Made by a program: the position numbers and the translations under genes. From the NCBI GenBank assembly GCA_964572685.1, contig CAZNFJ010000004.1:1-64000 (forward strand): a stretch of 64,000 bases of DNA, given 5' to 3'. The stretch's first letter is position 1. Every line of letters starts with the position of its first letter. The notes under the pieces are model-generated. The model did not search any database. It was not told the DNA's origin and saw only the letters and a program-made list of their open reading frames with translations. Positions 54,663 through 64,000 of the stretch are shown here, one piece after another. The DNA is from UBA2653 sp964572685. Its GTDB lineage: Bacteria; Pseudomonadota; Gammaproteobacteria; Legionellales; Legionellaceae.

Positions 54663-56648
54663 TTAAGCTCTAAAGTGTGCAGAGCAAGAAGAAGCAGATG
54701 TTAGAATGTTTTGTAGATGCTCTAAACAATCTTCACTTGCTGTTTTCTCTGTTCTGAAAAAGCTTCTTTGTTTTTGGATGATATCATCATCTAAATAAGT
54801 TGTAATATTGTTTTTGACTAGAATGTTTACAGTAGATGGCTCTGATCTGTTTTGATGGAGTTGGTTATAAAGCTCTTCAAAAACCATTTTTTTGGCTTTA
54901 ATATTTTCTCTGTTTTGTGATTGTTGGTTAAGGTAAGCCAAGTGCTCCTGGATCACAAATTGAGCTTCAGTTCTAAGCCAGCCTGAATCGGTGATAGTTT
55001 GTATTTGTTGAAAATCCAGTTTTTCATTATTTGATGTTTTACCCAATTGCAAATGATAACATTCCCAATAAGATTTTTTGTTCGTTAGATTTCTATCTTG
55101 GAAACCCCAGTGCCAAAGAGCAGATAAGCCGAAAATAGGTGAAAAGATGAGTTCCAGCATTTGATTAGGTAAGGCTGAATGTTCGTGGTGATGCGTGCTA
55201 CAACAGTCATTTTGAGTGGTTTCCTGCTCTTCAAAAGCCGCTTGAAAACCTTCTGAGAATATATGGCCTAAGTGCGATAATTGGGGGCTTTCCAGGTTCT
55301 TTAAACAGTTTAATAAATATCCAATTGCCATAAAAGGACTGACGATGATTTTAATAGCTATAGCCATGGGTTTGAGTAATTTATCTAGATCAAAGAAGTA
55401 ATGGAAATCTTCTAAGCCTTCGCTAATGATACCAAATAAAGCAGAAACAATGGCTGGAACGCCTGGCATTCTATCAGCGGTTAAACCAATACTAATCAAA
55501 TGACCGAGGAAAAATAAGATGAGTAAGGGGGTGAATGTTAGTTTTAAAATGATGCGAAACGGGTTGAAGACTTGCCACCAGGTTTCTTTAGAAGACGTTG
55601 AGGGAACGTAGGTGTGGAGCCTTGCTTGTGCTTGTGGTTTTTCTTCAAGAGCCTCTTTAACTTCATTGATGGTTTCAATGGTATTTTCTAAATTAAAGCC
55701 CAAAGTTGAAATAGAGACCACAGGAGCGATGAATGAGCTAAGCATTTTGGTGACTGGGTGTTTAAGCCAGCGCCAGGAAGTCTGTGTGGCATTAACGACG
55801 GTCCACCATGTGCCTGCTGTGCATAGTGTTAAAGCGAGATTTAGTGCAAAAATGGAGGCACTTAATATGGCAAATGTCACATGTTTCCAATTGCGCTGGG
55901 GATTTTGAATTTGTTCTTTAACATCTTGCCACCAGTTTTGAAGGCTATTTTTTAATAAAAAATCAGTTAAGGAATTATAACTTAAAAAACCATAGGCAAT
56001 ACCGGCAACGGCCGCCATAGGTATAACCACATAAGGCAATACTGCAGGGGCAATCATGACAAAAGGTAGTGCTGGCAGTACATCTAAAATCAAGAAAATG
56101 GTGCCCAACGACATCAATAGTGCAGCGGTTCCCGAAAAAATTTGGATATAGTGATGGTGATTTTGAATTTGGCATGCGCGATCTTGATATTTTTGTATTA
56201 ATTCATCATTGAGTTTAAGATGTTTAATAATTTTTTTGGCATAGGTGGAATCGGATTTTCCTTTCAAGAGAAGCTGCCCCAACCAGATTTCCATGGTTTT
56301 TAAACGTTTATCACGTGCAGGAGATGAAGGGTGGTGTGATAATTTTTGATAGCTTGCAAAAAAACCTGGTAGTTTTCCTTCCTCAAAATTAAAATTATTA
56401 AGAAACTCTTCGCCCAATAGTTGTTCGGTAAAGTAAGGTTCAACCAGTTTATCAAGTGCTTTAGCGATATTTTTTTGATAAATTTCACCTTCATAAATCA
56501 CAGATAGCACAAATGCTGCAATCGATACACTTAATAAGGGTAATAAGACATACATGCCACCAAAACTGAGAAGGCCAAGTAGAAGACTTGCTCCTAGTGT
56601 GAGCAGAATGGTAAAGCTTTTTATGAGGAATTTTTTTGAACCAGACAT
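54663..56648 (-). CDS. Large multi-pass membrane protein of unknown function (661 aa)
   Basis: Begins with a basic start and two hydrophobic segments (residues 10-50), then a cytosolic-type helical part, then clusters of hydrophobic segments around 170-240, 260-300, 365-400 and 415-460. The remainder (about 480-661) is soluble with His-rich THHHEHS and Cys pairs (CCS, SCS). No domain recognised. Starts ATG; convergent with rep. The style, size and lack of close orthologue signals are like secreted effectors or inner-membrane proteins of Legionellales, but this is only a guess. Confidence 0.65.
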   Translation of the reverse strand: MSGSKKFLIKSFTILLTLGASLLLGLLSFGGMYVLLPLLSVSIAAFVLSVIYEGEIYQKNIAKALDKLVEPYFTEQLLGEEFLNNFNFEEGKLPGFFASYQKLSHHPSSPARDKRLKTMEIWLGQLLLKGKSDSTYAKKIIKHLKLNDELIQKYQDRACQIQNHHHYIQIFSGTAALLMSLGTIFLILDVLPALPFVMIAPAVLPYVVIPMAAVAGIAYGFLSYNSLTDFLLKNSLQNWWQDVKEQIQNPQRNWKHVTFAILSASIFALNLALTLCTAGTWWTVVNATQTSWRWLKHPVTKMLSSFIAPVVSISTLGFNLENTIETINEVKEALEEKPQAQARLHTYVPSTSSKETWWQVFNPFRIILKLTFTPLLILFFLGHLISIGLTADRMPGVPAIVSALFGIISEGLEDFHYFFDLDKLLKPMAIAIKIIVSPFMAIGYLLNCLKNLESPQLSHLGHIFSEGFQAAFEEQETTQNDCCSTHHHEHSALPNQMLELIFSPIFGLSALWHWGFQDRNLTNKKSYWECYHLQLGKTSNNEKLDFQQIQTITDSGWLRTEAQFVIQEHLAYLNQQSQNRENIKAKKMVFEELYNQLHQNRSEPSTVNILVKNNITTYLDDDIIQKQRSFFRTEKTASEDCLEHLQNILTSASSCSAHFRA

Positions 56649-56781
56649 ATTTGTTTACTCAACACAACTAAAAAATTGGTTATATTTTTACACAAATTTA
56701 ACGATTTGTAAATAATATGCATCCATTGATTAGGGTGATGAAGTTGGTTTAACATGGGTGAAGATTATGGGGAATTTTTAA

Positions 56782-57561
56782 ATGAAACGATGGCTTTGGA
56801 TGATTTTAAGTTTCAGTTTGCGTGTTTATGCAGATGAATTTGTTTGTGATGATTTGTCGGTTTTAAATCTTGCTGATAGGCCTACTTTTGCCTATGGCGC
56901 TTGTATTGTACCGAAATCTTCATCCATGCTTGAGTATGGAGCGAAACATTTTAAATTACTCGGCGGGGGTGAAACCAATTATTTGCCAGATGCCGAATAT
57001 CGCTTAGGATTGGGATGGCATACAGAGTTGGATGTGAATCCACCGAATTATTTTTCTCAAAGTCTTGATCCGAAAGCAGGCTTTGGCTACGTTTCAGCTG
57101 GTTTGAAAAGTCTTATTTATGACAATGGGGCTTTTGTTTTGAGTGTCGAGGGCTTTGTTATCCCGCCCAGTGGCCATTCTTATTTTGGTTCGCCTGCTTT
57201 TCAAGGAGGCGCCAATATCATTACTCAGTATAATTTTTCTTCTAAATGGTCCTTGGCCATGGTCCTTGGAATGGCGAGCTATGGGCAAAGAAATGAAATT
57301 GAGTTTGAGAACTATAAAACCTTTAGTCCAGATGTTGCCTTGAGTTATATGTTGACTGATCAATTGGTTTTATATGGGGAGTTTTTTGGACAATCACACT
57401 CGGGTTTGAATAAAGGCTTGGGGGTGATCTTTGATACCGGCTTGATTTATCAGTTATTTTCCTGGGCCACTGTGGATATTGAATTTGGGCAGCGGGTGGT
57501 GGGTGAACTCAACAATGCTGCACATTATATCGGTGTGGGTAGCGCGCTTATGTTTGATTAG
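56782..57561 (+). CDS. Outer-membrane beta-barrel protein, phenol_MetA_deg-like
   Basis: 259 aa. Signal peptide (MKRWLWMILSFSLRVYA, cleavage before DEF). The mature part alternates hydrophobic and polar residues as in a beta-barrel: FGYVSAGLKSLIYDN, FSSKWSLAMVLGMASYG, DVALSYMLTDQLVLYGEFFG, ending with FGQRVVGEL and a terminal aromatic (LMFD). This pattern, including the C-terminal GQR, is typical of the MetA-pathway phenol-degradation family of transporters. Tail-to-tail overlap of 14 bases with spoVR. Substrate unknown. Confidence 0.7.
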   Translation: MKRWLWMILSFSLRVYADEFVCDDLSVLNLADRPTFAYGACIVPKSSSMLEYGAKHFKLLGGGETNYLPDAEYRLGLGWHTELDVNPPNYFSQSLDPKAGFGYVSAGLKSLIYDNGAFVLSVEGFVIPPSGHSYFGSPAFQGGANIITQYNFSSKWSLAMVLGMASYGQRNEIEFENYKTFSPDVALSYMLTDQLVLYGEFFGQSHSGLNKGLGVIFDTGLIYQLFSWATVDIEFGQRVVGELNNAAHYIGVGSALMFD

Positions 57562-59056
57562 AGGGCGTGGGGCAACGGTATTCCGATATTTTTTCACCTT
57601 GTTCATTGATGGTTAATAATTGAACGGGAAATTTCCAAAGGGTGTGCAGGTGTTTGAGTACCTCAAGCGCCTGGTGGTCCAATGGAATTCTATCACGTTG
57701 ATAATAGTGTAGAATCAAACTTCTATCACCCTCCAAATGCACATTAAAAATTTGTATATCAGGTTCATTGAAACTTAAATTGTATTGTTTAGACAAACTA
57801 TTGCGGATTTGACGATATCCTTCTTCGTTATGTATGGCTTTGATGTTGATTTCAGGCTTTTGATCATGGTCTTCAATGAGAAATAGTTTGAGTTCTCTTA
57901 TTAATTGTGGAGAAAGATATTGAGATATAAAACTTTCATCTTTAAAGTAACGCATGGCTTGGTCAAGTTGTATTTGCCAGTTGGTGTTCGCTAATTCTGG
58001 AAACCAAATTTTATCCTCTTCACTTGGATTTTCACAAATGCGTTTAATATCTTGCATCATGTTAAATCCGAGGGTGTAGGGATTTATTCCAGAGAAATAT
58101 GGGCTTTTGTATTCGGGTTGATAAATGACATTGGTATGGCTTTGTAAGACTTCTAACATGAATTCATCAGTGACCAAATGATCATCATATAATGCATGGA
58201 GCAGTGTATAATGCCAAAAACACGCCCAGCCTTCATTCATAACTTTGGTTTGACCTTGTGGATAAAAATATTGAGAAATTTTTCGCACAATCCGAATGAT
58301 TTCTCGTTGCCAGGGTTTTAATAGAGGGGCGTGTTTTTCAATGAAATATAAGATATTTTCTTGGGGTTCCTGAGGAAAACGTTCGGGTTGCACTAGTGTG
58401 CTATCATTTTTTGAGGCAGGAATTGTTCGCCACAATTCATTAATCTGAGATTCCAAATAAGCCTGGCGATTCTTTTGACGAATTTGTTCTTCATGAATGG
58501 ATAAGGTGGGAGGATGTTTATAACGGTCGACACCATAACTCATGAGAGCATGGCAGGCATCTAAAAGTGATTCTACTTCTTGTTCGCCATATTTTTCCTC
58601 ACACTCACTGATGTAATGCTTGGCAAAAACCAAGTAATCAATAATGGCATCCGCTTGCGTCCACATTTTAAAGAGGTAATTGTTTTTAAAAAAAGAATTG
58701 TGACCATAACAGGCGTGAGCAATCACAAGTGCTTGCATAGCCATGCTATTTTCTTCCATGAGATAAGAGATACAGGGATTGGAGTTGATAACCAGCTCAT
58801 AGGCCAATCCCATTTGTCCTCGTTTATACATTTTCTCGATATTAAAAAAATGCTTGCCAAATGACCAATGGTGGTAGCCAATCGGCATACCGACCGATGC
58901 ATAACAATCCATCATTTGTTCGGCACTGATAACTTCAATTTGGTTGGGATATGTATCTAAACCAAAATCTTTGGCACGTTGTCCAATTGCCTCATCATAG
59001 GCCTGTAATGTTTCAAAAGTCCATTCAGAACCAACAGATAATGGTTTGGTTTTCAT
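57548..59056 (-). CDS. SpoVR family protein
   Basis: 502 aa, full length. Family signatures: PIGYHHWSFGKHF, INSNPCISYLMEENS, MNEGWACFWHYTLLHALYD, and INPYTLGFNMMQDIKRICENPSEED. Third gene of the prkA-yeaH-spoVR stress cluster; it overlaps yeaH by 4 bases. In E. coli the orthologue is ycgB. Role in stationary-phase or stress survival is known only by co-occurrence. Confidence 0.95.
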   Translation of the reverse strand: MKTKPLSVGSEWTFETLQAYDEAIGQRAKDFGLDTYPNQIEVISAEQMMDCYASVGMPIGYHHWSFGKHFFNIEKMYKRGQMGLAYELVINSNPCISYLMEENSMAMQALVIAHACYGHNSFFKNNYLFKMWTQADAIIDYLVFAKHYISECEEKYGEQEVESLLDACHALMSYGVDRYKHPPTLSIHEEQIRQKNRQAYLESQINELWRTIPASKNDSTLVQPERFPQEPQENILYFIEKHAPLLKPWQREIIRIVRKISQYFYPQGQTKVMNEGWACFWHYTLLHALYDDHLVTDEFMLEVLQSHTNVIYQPEYKSPYFSGINPYTLGFNMMQDIKRICENPSEEDKIWFPELANTNWQIQLDQAMRYFKDESFISQYLSPQLIRELKLFLIEDHDQKPEINIKAIHNEEGYRQIRNSLSKQYNLSFNEPDIQIFNVHLEGDRSLILHYYQRDRIPLDHQALEVLKHLHTLWKFPVQLLTINEQGEKISEYRCPTPSNQT

Positions 59057-60303
59057 GATATTTTCCTTTTGAACAATTCTCTAAACACCGGATAGATATC
59101 GCCCGTCTGGTGGATGGTTTGCGTGGCGAAATTCTTAAAATGGTCGCCTAGTCTTTGATAAATTTCCCATAAACTTTGGTGATGTCTTGGCATAATTTCA
59201 ACATATGCAAAATATTGAATTAAAGGTAGAATTTTGTCAGAGAGCAATTGACCACAATAAGGTGAGTCGGCATTCCAGTTGTCTCCATCGGAAGCTTGAG
59301 CCACATAAATATTCCAAGTCTCACTTGTATAGCGGGTCGTGATGAGTTTCTCTAGCATTTCAAGAGCACTGGATACCACAGTACCACCCGTTTCTCTAGA
59401 ATAAAAGAACTCTTGTTCATCTACTTCTTTTGCGGCCGTATGATGTCGAATAAAAACCAATTCAATGTGTTCGTAATTTTTAGTTAAAAATAAGTAAAGT
59501 AAAATAAAAAAACGTTTGGCAATTTCTTTTTTGGGTTCGTCCATAGAGCCCGACACGTCCATGATACAAAACATTACTGCTTGCGTGCTTGGTTTTTGAA
59601 TTTTAGTAAAATGATTGTAGCGTAAGTCCATGGTATCAATAAAAGGAATATGGTCTAGTTTTCGTCGAATACCAGTAATTTTTTCTTCAATGGCTTGTTG
59701 TTGTTCTTTATTTTTAGTGCAGGAGAGTTCTTCCTCTAAAGCGCTTAATTTCTTTTTTAAACCGCTACCTAGAGAAAGACGTCGTCCAGATGCTTGGCGC
59801 ATCGAGCGAGTAATGTTGATTTTAGCAGGTATTCCGCTTTTGATGACTCCCGCGCGAATGGTTTGCCAATCGGTCATTTTCGTTAACTCTTTTTGCACCA
59901 AATCTGGAAGTTCTAAATCATCAAAAAAGATTTCTAAAAATTCATCGCGATTAAGCTCAAAGACAAAAGGATCAATACCTTCACCTTCATTGCTGGCTTC
60001 TCCCTGACCACCTTGAGTTTGTCCTTTTTCTTGGCGCTTGATGGTGTCGCCTGTTTGAAAAATATCATTACCAGGTAGGATACGCTCTATGATGCCACCT
60101 TCACCAGTGGTAAAGTGGGGCTCCATTAAATCTTTTGCGGGGATGGAAATTTTTTCCCCTTGCACCATATCGGTGATACCACGCTTATTGACGGCATCGG
60201 ATACCGCCTTTTTAATTTGCGATTTAAAGCGTTTGATAAATCGCTGGCGATTGACCATGCTTTTTTGTGTGCTCTGTGTTCTCTTATCGATGAACTGACT
60301 CAT
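59053..60303 (-). CDS. yeaH: DUF444 protein YeaH
   Basis: 416 aa. Basic N-terminal region (RFIKRFKSQIKKAVSDAV), then a von Willebrand-like core with the metal site MDVSGSMDEPKKEIAKRFF, then ETGGTVVSSAL. Typical of YeaH, which works with the PrkA kinase. Sits 18 bases after prkA and overlaps spoVR by 4 bases. Function beyond the stress-kinase association is unclear. Confidence 0.94.
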   Translation of the reverse strand: MSQFIDKRTQSTQKSMVNRQRFIKRFKSQIKKAVSDAVNKRGITDMVQGEKISIPAKDLMEPHFTTGEGGIIERILPGNDIFQTGDTIKRQEKGQTQGGQGEASNEGEGIDPFVFELNRDEFLEIFFDDLELPDLVQKELTKMTDWQTIRAGVIKSGIPAKINITRSMRQASGRRLSLGSGLKKKLSALEEELSCTKNKEQQQAIEEKITGIRRKLDHIPFIDTMDLRYNHFTKIQKPSTQAVMFCIMDVSGSMDEPKKEIAKRFFILLYLFLTKNYEHIELVFIRHHTAAKEVDEQEFFYSRETGGTVVSSALEMLEKLITTRYTSETWNIYVAQASDGDNWNADSPYCGQLLSDKILPLIQYFAYVEIMPRHHQSLWEIYQRLGDHFKNFATQTIHQTGDIYPVFRELFKRKIS

Positions 60304-60321
60304 GATGCACCCCTTCCTTCA

Positions 60322-62259
60322 TTATTGGGATTTGCGAACTCTTAAGTACCATTCACACAATAGTCGAACTTGTTTGGGGGTATAGCCTTTTTCTACCATG
60401 CGAGCAATAAATTCCTCATGTTTTTTCTTATCTTCTTCAGATGCTTTCGCATTAAAAGAAATGACAGGTAATAATTCTTCTGTATGGGTAAACATCTTTT
60501 TTTCAATTACCGAACGCATTTTTTCATAACTATTCCATCTTGGATTTTTACCTTGATTATTGGCTCGAGCTCTTAACACAAAGTTCACCACTTCATTTCG
60601 AAAATCTTTGGGATTGGAAATGCCGGCGGGTTTTTCAATTTTTTCCAAATCGATATTTAAGGCATTTCTATCGAGAATTTCACCGGTATCCGGGTCGCGA
60701 TAATCTTGATCTTGAATCCAAAAATCTGCATAGGTGATGTAGCGGTCGAAAATATTTTGTCCATATTCAGAATAAGACTCAAGATAAGCAGTTTGAATTT
60801 CTTTTCCGATGAAATCTACATATTTAGGTGATAAATATTCTTTGATGAAATTCATGTAACGTTCTTGTATTTCGGAGGGAAATTGCTCTTGTTCGATTTG
60901 TCTTTCAAGAACATACAATAAATGTACAGGATTAGCGGCGATTTCACTATGGTCGAAATTAAAAACCTTGGATAGGATTTTGAAGGCAAAACGAGTAGAA
61001 ACGCCAGTCATCCCCTCATCAACACCGGCAAAATCTTTGTATTCTTGATAAGATTTAGCTTTTGGATCGGTATCTTTCAAGCTTTCGCCATTATAGACAC
61101 GCATTTTAGAGAAAATGCTTGAGTTTTGGGGGTCTTTTAGCCGTGTCAGTATTGAAAATTGTGCCAGCATATTTAATGTGCCCGGTGCGCAAGGGGCTTG
61201 ATTCAAAGAACTGTTATCCAGTAATTTTTGGTAAATTTTAATTTCTTCAGAAACCCGTAAACAATAAGGAACTTTGACAATATTGATACGGTCAATAAAC
61301 GCTTCATTGTTTTTGTTATTTCTAAAGCTTTGCCATTCTGCCTCGTTGGAATGAGCCAGTATAATCCCTTCAAAGGGAATCGATGAAAGACCTTCAGTGG
61401 GGTTGTAGTTGCCTTCTTGTGTGGCTGTTAATAAAGGGTGTAAAACTTTAATAGGCGCTTTGAACATTTCCACAAATTCTAAAATGCCTCGGTGCGCGCG
61501 ACATAGCCCACCACTAAAACTGTAAGCATCCGAATCGTCTTGAGAAAATTCTTCAAGTTTTCGAATATCGACTTTACCCACTAATGATGAAATATCCTGA
61601 TTATTTTCATCGCCAGGTTCTGTCTTTGCAATAGCAATTTGTTTGAGTCGGGAAGGAAAAACTTTAACCACCTTAAATTGGTTGATATCACCTTGATATT
61701 CTTCTAAACGTTTAACAGCCCAAGGTGATAAAACATAACGAAGATATCGCTGTGGAATACCGTATTCTTTATGAAGCAATTCTCCATCGATGTCTTTATC
61801 AAATAATGCCAAAGGGGACTCATAAATAGGAGAGCCTTTGAGTGCATAAATAGGCATGATTTGCATTAAATCTTTGAGTTTTTCTGCAAGTGATGATTTA
61901 CCTCCACCGACAGGACCCAGGAGGTATAGGACTTGTTTACTTTCTTCGAGCCCTTGTGCAGCATGTTTTAAAAAACCAACAATTTGTGTGATGGGTTCTT
62001 CCATTCCAAAAAAATCACGAAAAACAGGATAATAAGGAATGACCTTATTGGAAAAAATTCTTGATAGAACCGGGTCGTGCCGGGTGTCAATCATTTCTGG
62101 TTCATCAATGGCCATGAGTAAGCGCTCAGCAGGATTGGCATAGCAAGAGGGGTCTTTCTGACAACGTTCAAGATATTCTTGTATGCTCATTTCCTCTTGT
62201 TGAGTATCCATAAAACGTTGGCGAAAATGATTTAAGACATTGTCGCTATTCATAGCCAT
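60322..62259 (-). CDS. PrkA/YeaG serine protein kinase
   Basis: 645 aa. AAA-type ATPase with Walker A LGPVGGGKSSLAEKL in the first third, the PrkA domain with GGLCRAHRGILEFVEM and EGIILAHSNEAEW, and a C-terminal kinase-like region ending around MRVIEKKM. Full length. Start of the three-gene operon prkA-yeaH-spoVR. E. coli YeaG acts in nitrogen starvation and stress survival. ATG 62259 has AAGGAGA upstream. Confidence 0.95.
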   Translation of the reverse strand: MAMNSDNVLNHFRQRFMDTQQEEMSIQEYLERCQKDPSCYANPAERLLMAIDEPEMIDTRHDPVLSRIFSNKVIPYYPVFRDFFGMEEPITQIVGFLKHAAQGLEESKQVLYLLGPVGGGKSSLAEKLKDLMQIMPIYALKGSPIYESPLALFDKDIDGELLHKEYGIPQRYLRYVLSPWAVKRLEEYQGDINQFKVVKVFPSRLKQIAIAKTEPGDENNQDISSLVGKVDIRKLEEFSQDDSDAYSFSGGLCRAHRGILEFVEMFKAPIKVLHPLLTATQEGNYNPTEGLSSIPFEGIILAHSNEAEWQSFRNNKNNEAFIDRINIVKVPYCLRVSEEIKIYQKLLDNSSLNQAPCAPGTLNMLAQFSILTRLKDPQNSSIFSKMRVYNGESLKDTDPKAKSYQEYKDFAGVDEGMTGVSTRFAFKILSKVFNFDHSEIAANPVHLLYVLERQIEQEQFPSEIQERYMNFIKEYLSPKYVDFIGKEIQTAYLESYSEYGQNIFDRYITYADFWIQDQDYRDPDTGEILDRNALNIDLEKIEKPAGISNPKDFRNEVVNFVLRARANNQGKNPRWNSYEKMRSVIEKKMFTHTEELLPVISFNAKASEEDKKKHEEFIARMVEKGYTPKQVRLLCEWYLRVRKSQ

Positions 62260-62360
62260 CTCCTTGCATAATACTTTTTGAGTTACTATCAGTTTAGACT
62301 ATTTTTGTAAATTTAACATATATGGTTTAGACTAGTTTTTTTAAATTTTTTTAAAGCCAA

Positions 62361-64000
62361 ATGACAACTATTTTTTTAAAAGATTATAAGCCTTGTAATT
62401 TTCAAATTCTTTCTACCCACTTAACTTTTGATATTGAAAGTTTATATGATGTGGTGGTGACCAATCGTATGCACATTCGTCGTCTTCAACCCGGATCTTT
62501 GCTTTTGGATGGAGATGGATTAGAGCTTAAAGAAATCGCATTAGAGCACCAAATTTTATCGTCTTCGGCATTTAAAGCGACTTCGTCATGTTTAGAAGTT
62601 TTTGATGTGCCAGATGAATGTGTGTTGACTATCACTACTCAATTAAATCCTGAAAAAAACTCTAAATTAATGGGTTTATATGCAAGCCGAGAGATGCTTT
62701 GTACTCAATGTGAAGCAGAGGGTTTTCGCTGTATCACTTACTATCTCGATAGACCCGATGTGATGAGTTGTTTTACTACGAAAATTATTGCCAATCAAGA
62801 ACAGTTTCCGCAATTATTATCCAATGGGAATTTGATTGAGTCTGGTAAGTTTGATGATAGTCGGCATTATGCCATATGGCATGATCCTTTTTTGAAGCCC
62901 TGTTATTTATTTGCATTGGTGGCAGGTGATTTTTATGTGATTTCTGATGAAGTTTCGACTTTGTCTGGCAAAAAAGTAGGATTGGATATTTTTGTCGAAC
63001 ATGGCGATGAAAAATATTGTGATTTTGCCATGGCGGCCATGAAAGATGCCATCCTTTGGGATGAACGACGTTTTGGTCGAGTGTATGATCTCTGTCGTTA
63101 CATGATTGTGGCAGTTAAAGATTTCAATATGGGTGCGATGGAAAATAAAGGGCTTAATATCTTTAATGTTAAATATGTCTTAGCCGATGAAAATACTGCA
63201 ACAGATGATGATATTTTAGGTATTCAAAGTGTCATAGGGCATGAATATTTTCATAATTGGACTGGCAATCGTGTCACTTGTCGAGATTGGTTTCAATTGA
63301 GTTTAAAAGAAGGATTGACCGTTTATCGAGACCAGGAATTTTCTAGTGACATGAATGATAGAGTTACCCAGCGTATTGCCGATGTTTCCAATTTAAGACG
63401 TATTCAATTTCCTGAGGATAGTGGCGCTATGGCGCATCCTGTGCAACCGAAGTCTTATCAAGAAATTTCAAACTTTTATACGGCAACAGTTTATGAAAAA
63501 GGTGCAGAGCTTGTGAGGATGGTAGAAACCATCCTTGGGATTGATGGTTTTCGAAGTGGCATGGACTTATATTTTTCTCGGCATGATGGGCAGGCAGTGC
63601 GAATTGATGAATTTTTACAAGCGATGAGTGATGCCAATCATGTGGATCTGTCTGCTTTTCGTCAATGGTATGATCAAGCCGGAACGCCTGTGATTGCAAT
63701 ATCAGAACATATGCAAAACCATCAATTGCATATTCATATCAAGCAATCTTGCCCCATCACTGCCGATGGTTCTGAAAAAAAACCTCTAATGATTCCTATT
63801 CGTTTTAGCGTATATCGCAAAGATGGCACTATTTTGAATCAATTACCCAAAATACTGATGTTAACTCAAGAGCAACAATCATTTGTTTTTGATATACCAG
63901 AACCCATCGTTTTAGTTAATTACTTGCAGGGATTTTCAGCACCAGTAATTTTGAAAAGAGAACTGACAATAGAAAATTGGTTGGATTTGATGAAAGTCGA
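62361..64000 (+). CDS. pepN: Aminopeptidase N, partial (cut by window end)
   Basis: The frame is open from ATG 62361 to the edge, 546 codons. GAMEN exopeptidase motif at residues 258-262 and zinc site HEYFH at 294-298, with the third zinc ligand in LSLKEGLTVYRDQEF. Residue positions match E. coli PepN (870 aa), so about 320 residues lie beyond the window. M1 metallopeptidase that trims N-terminal residues from peptides. Divergent from prkA across about 100 bases. Relevant to the microcin: PepN is one of the peptidases that process microcin C after uptake in E. coli. Confidence 0.96.
   Translation, partial: MTTIFLKDYKPCNFQILSTHLTFDIESLYDVVVTNRMHIRRLQPGSLLLDGDGLELKEIALEHQILSSSAFKATSSCLEVFDVPDECVLTITTQLNPEKNSKLMGLYASREMLCTQCEAEGFRCITYYLDRPDVMSCFTTKIIANQEQFPQLLSNGNLIESGKFDDSRHYAIWHDPFLKPCYLFALVAGDFYVISDEVSTLSGKKVGLDIFVEHGDEKYCDFAMAAMKDAILWDERRFGRVYDLCRYMIVAVKDFNMGAMENKGLNIFNVKYVLADENTATDDDILGIQSVIGHEYFHNWTGNRVTCRDWFQLSLKEGLTVYRDQEFSSDMNDRVTQRIADVSNLRRIQFPEDSGAMAHPVQPKSYQEISNFYTATVYEKGAELVRMVETILGIDGFRSGMDLYFSRHDGQAVRIDEFLQAMSDANHVDLSAFRQWYDQAGTPVIAISEHMQNHQLHIHIKQSCPITADGSEKKPLMIPIRFSVYRKDGTILNQLPKILMLTQEQQSFVFDIPEPIVLVNYLQGFSAPVILKRELTIENWLDLMKV

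Noticed and set aside
1..64000. CRISPR array, rRNA or tRNA genes
   Set aside because: No regularly spaced repeats and no cloverleaf or rRNA-like stretches were recognised by eye in the intergenic regions.

Overview
The window is a low-GC, gene-dense gammaproteobacterial chromosome segment. The housekeeping set is gammaproteobacterial in type: GlmS, SmpB, GuaC, GlmU, Nth, RsxB, MetG, MnmG-RsmG-ParA-ParB, a DiaA/DolP-like cluster, RecN-NadK-TypA, Rep and PrkA-YeaH-SpoVR. There are also several very large or membrane-rich orphan proteins. The AT bias and these orphans fit a host-associated lineage such as the Legionellales; this placement is inference. No rRNA, tRNA or CRISPR array was seen.

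Bases 1-7.8 kb form an accessory island, almost entirely on the minus strand. It holds AlpA-like helix-turn-helix genes (one with an early in-frame stop), a 263-residue orphan, an AbiEi/AbiEii abortive-infection toxin-antitoxin pair with a palindromic operator over its promoter, and a 5'-truncated tyrosine integrase at the edge. Between them sits the main discovery: a four-gene microcin C-like cluster. It comprises a seven-codon precursor gene mccA (MRKYVHN, ending in Asn) with a perfect Shine-Dalgarno, an intergenic hairpin, an MccB-type E1-like adenylyltransferase, an MFS exporter and a RimL/MccE-type acetyltransferase. Together these would make, export and detoxify a peptide-nucleotide antibiotic.

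From 7.9 kb the backbone begins: YciA, a degenerate Tex, GlmS, SmpB, PIN-PhoH, GuaC and GlmU, then a 2310-residue protein with a divergent SecA-like helicase core, followed by Nth-RsxB-MetG. UbiX, QueC and a cyanophycin cluster follow (ABC transporter plus DUF1854 protein, facing CphA and a second CphA-like enzyme with a dead Mur domain).

MnmG-RsmG-ParA-ParB is followed by a structured RNA leader and then DiaA, two BON lipoproteins and an orphan TatC. Next come RlmJ with an unknown partner, RecN-NadK-TypA, a frameshifted orphan gene, acetoacetyl-CoA synthetase, Rep, a 661-residue membrane protein, an outer-membrane protein, the PrkA-YeaH-SpoVR stress operon, and the 5' part of pepN, cut by the window end.
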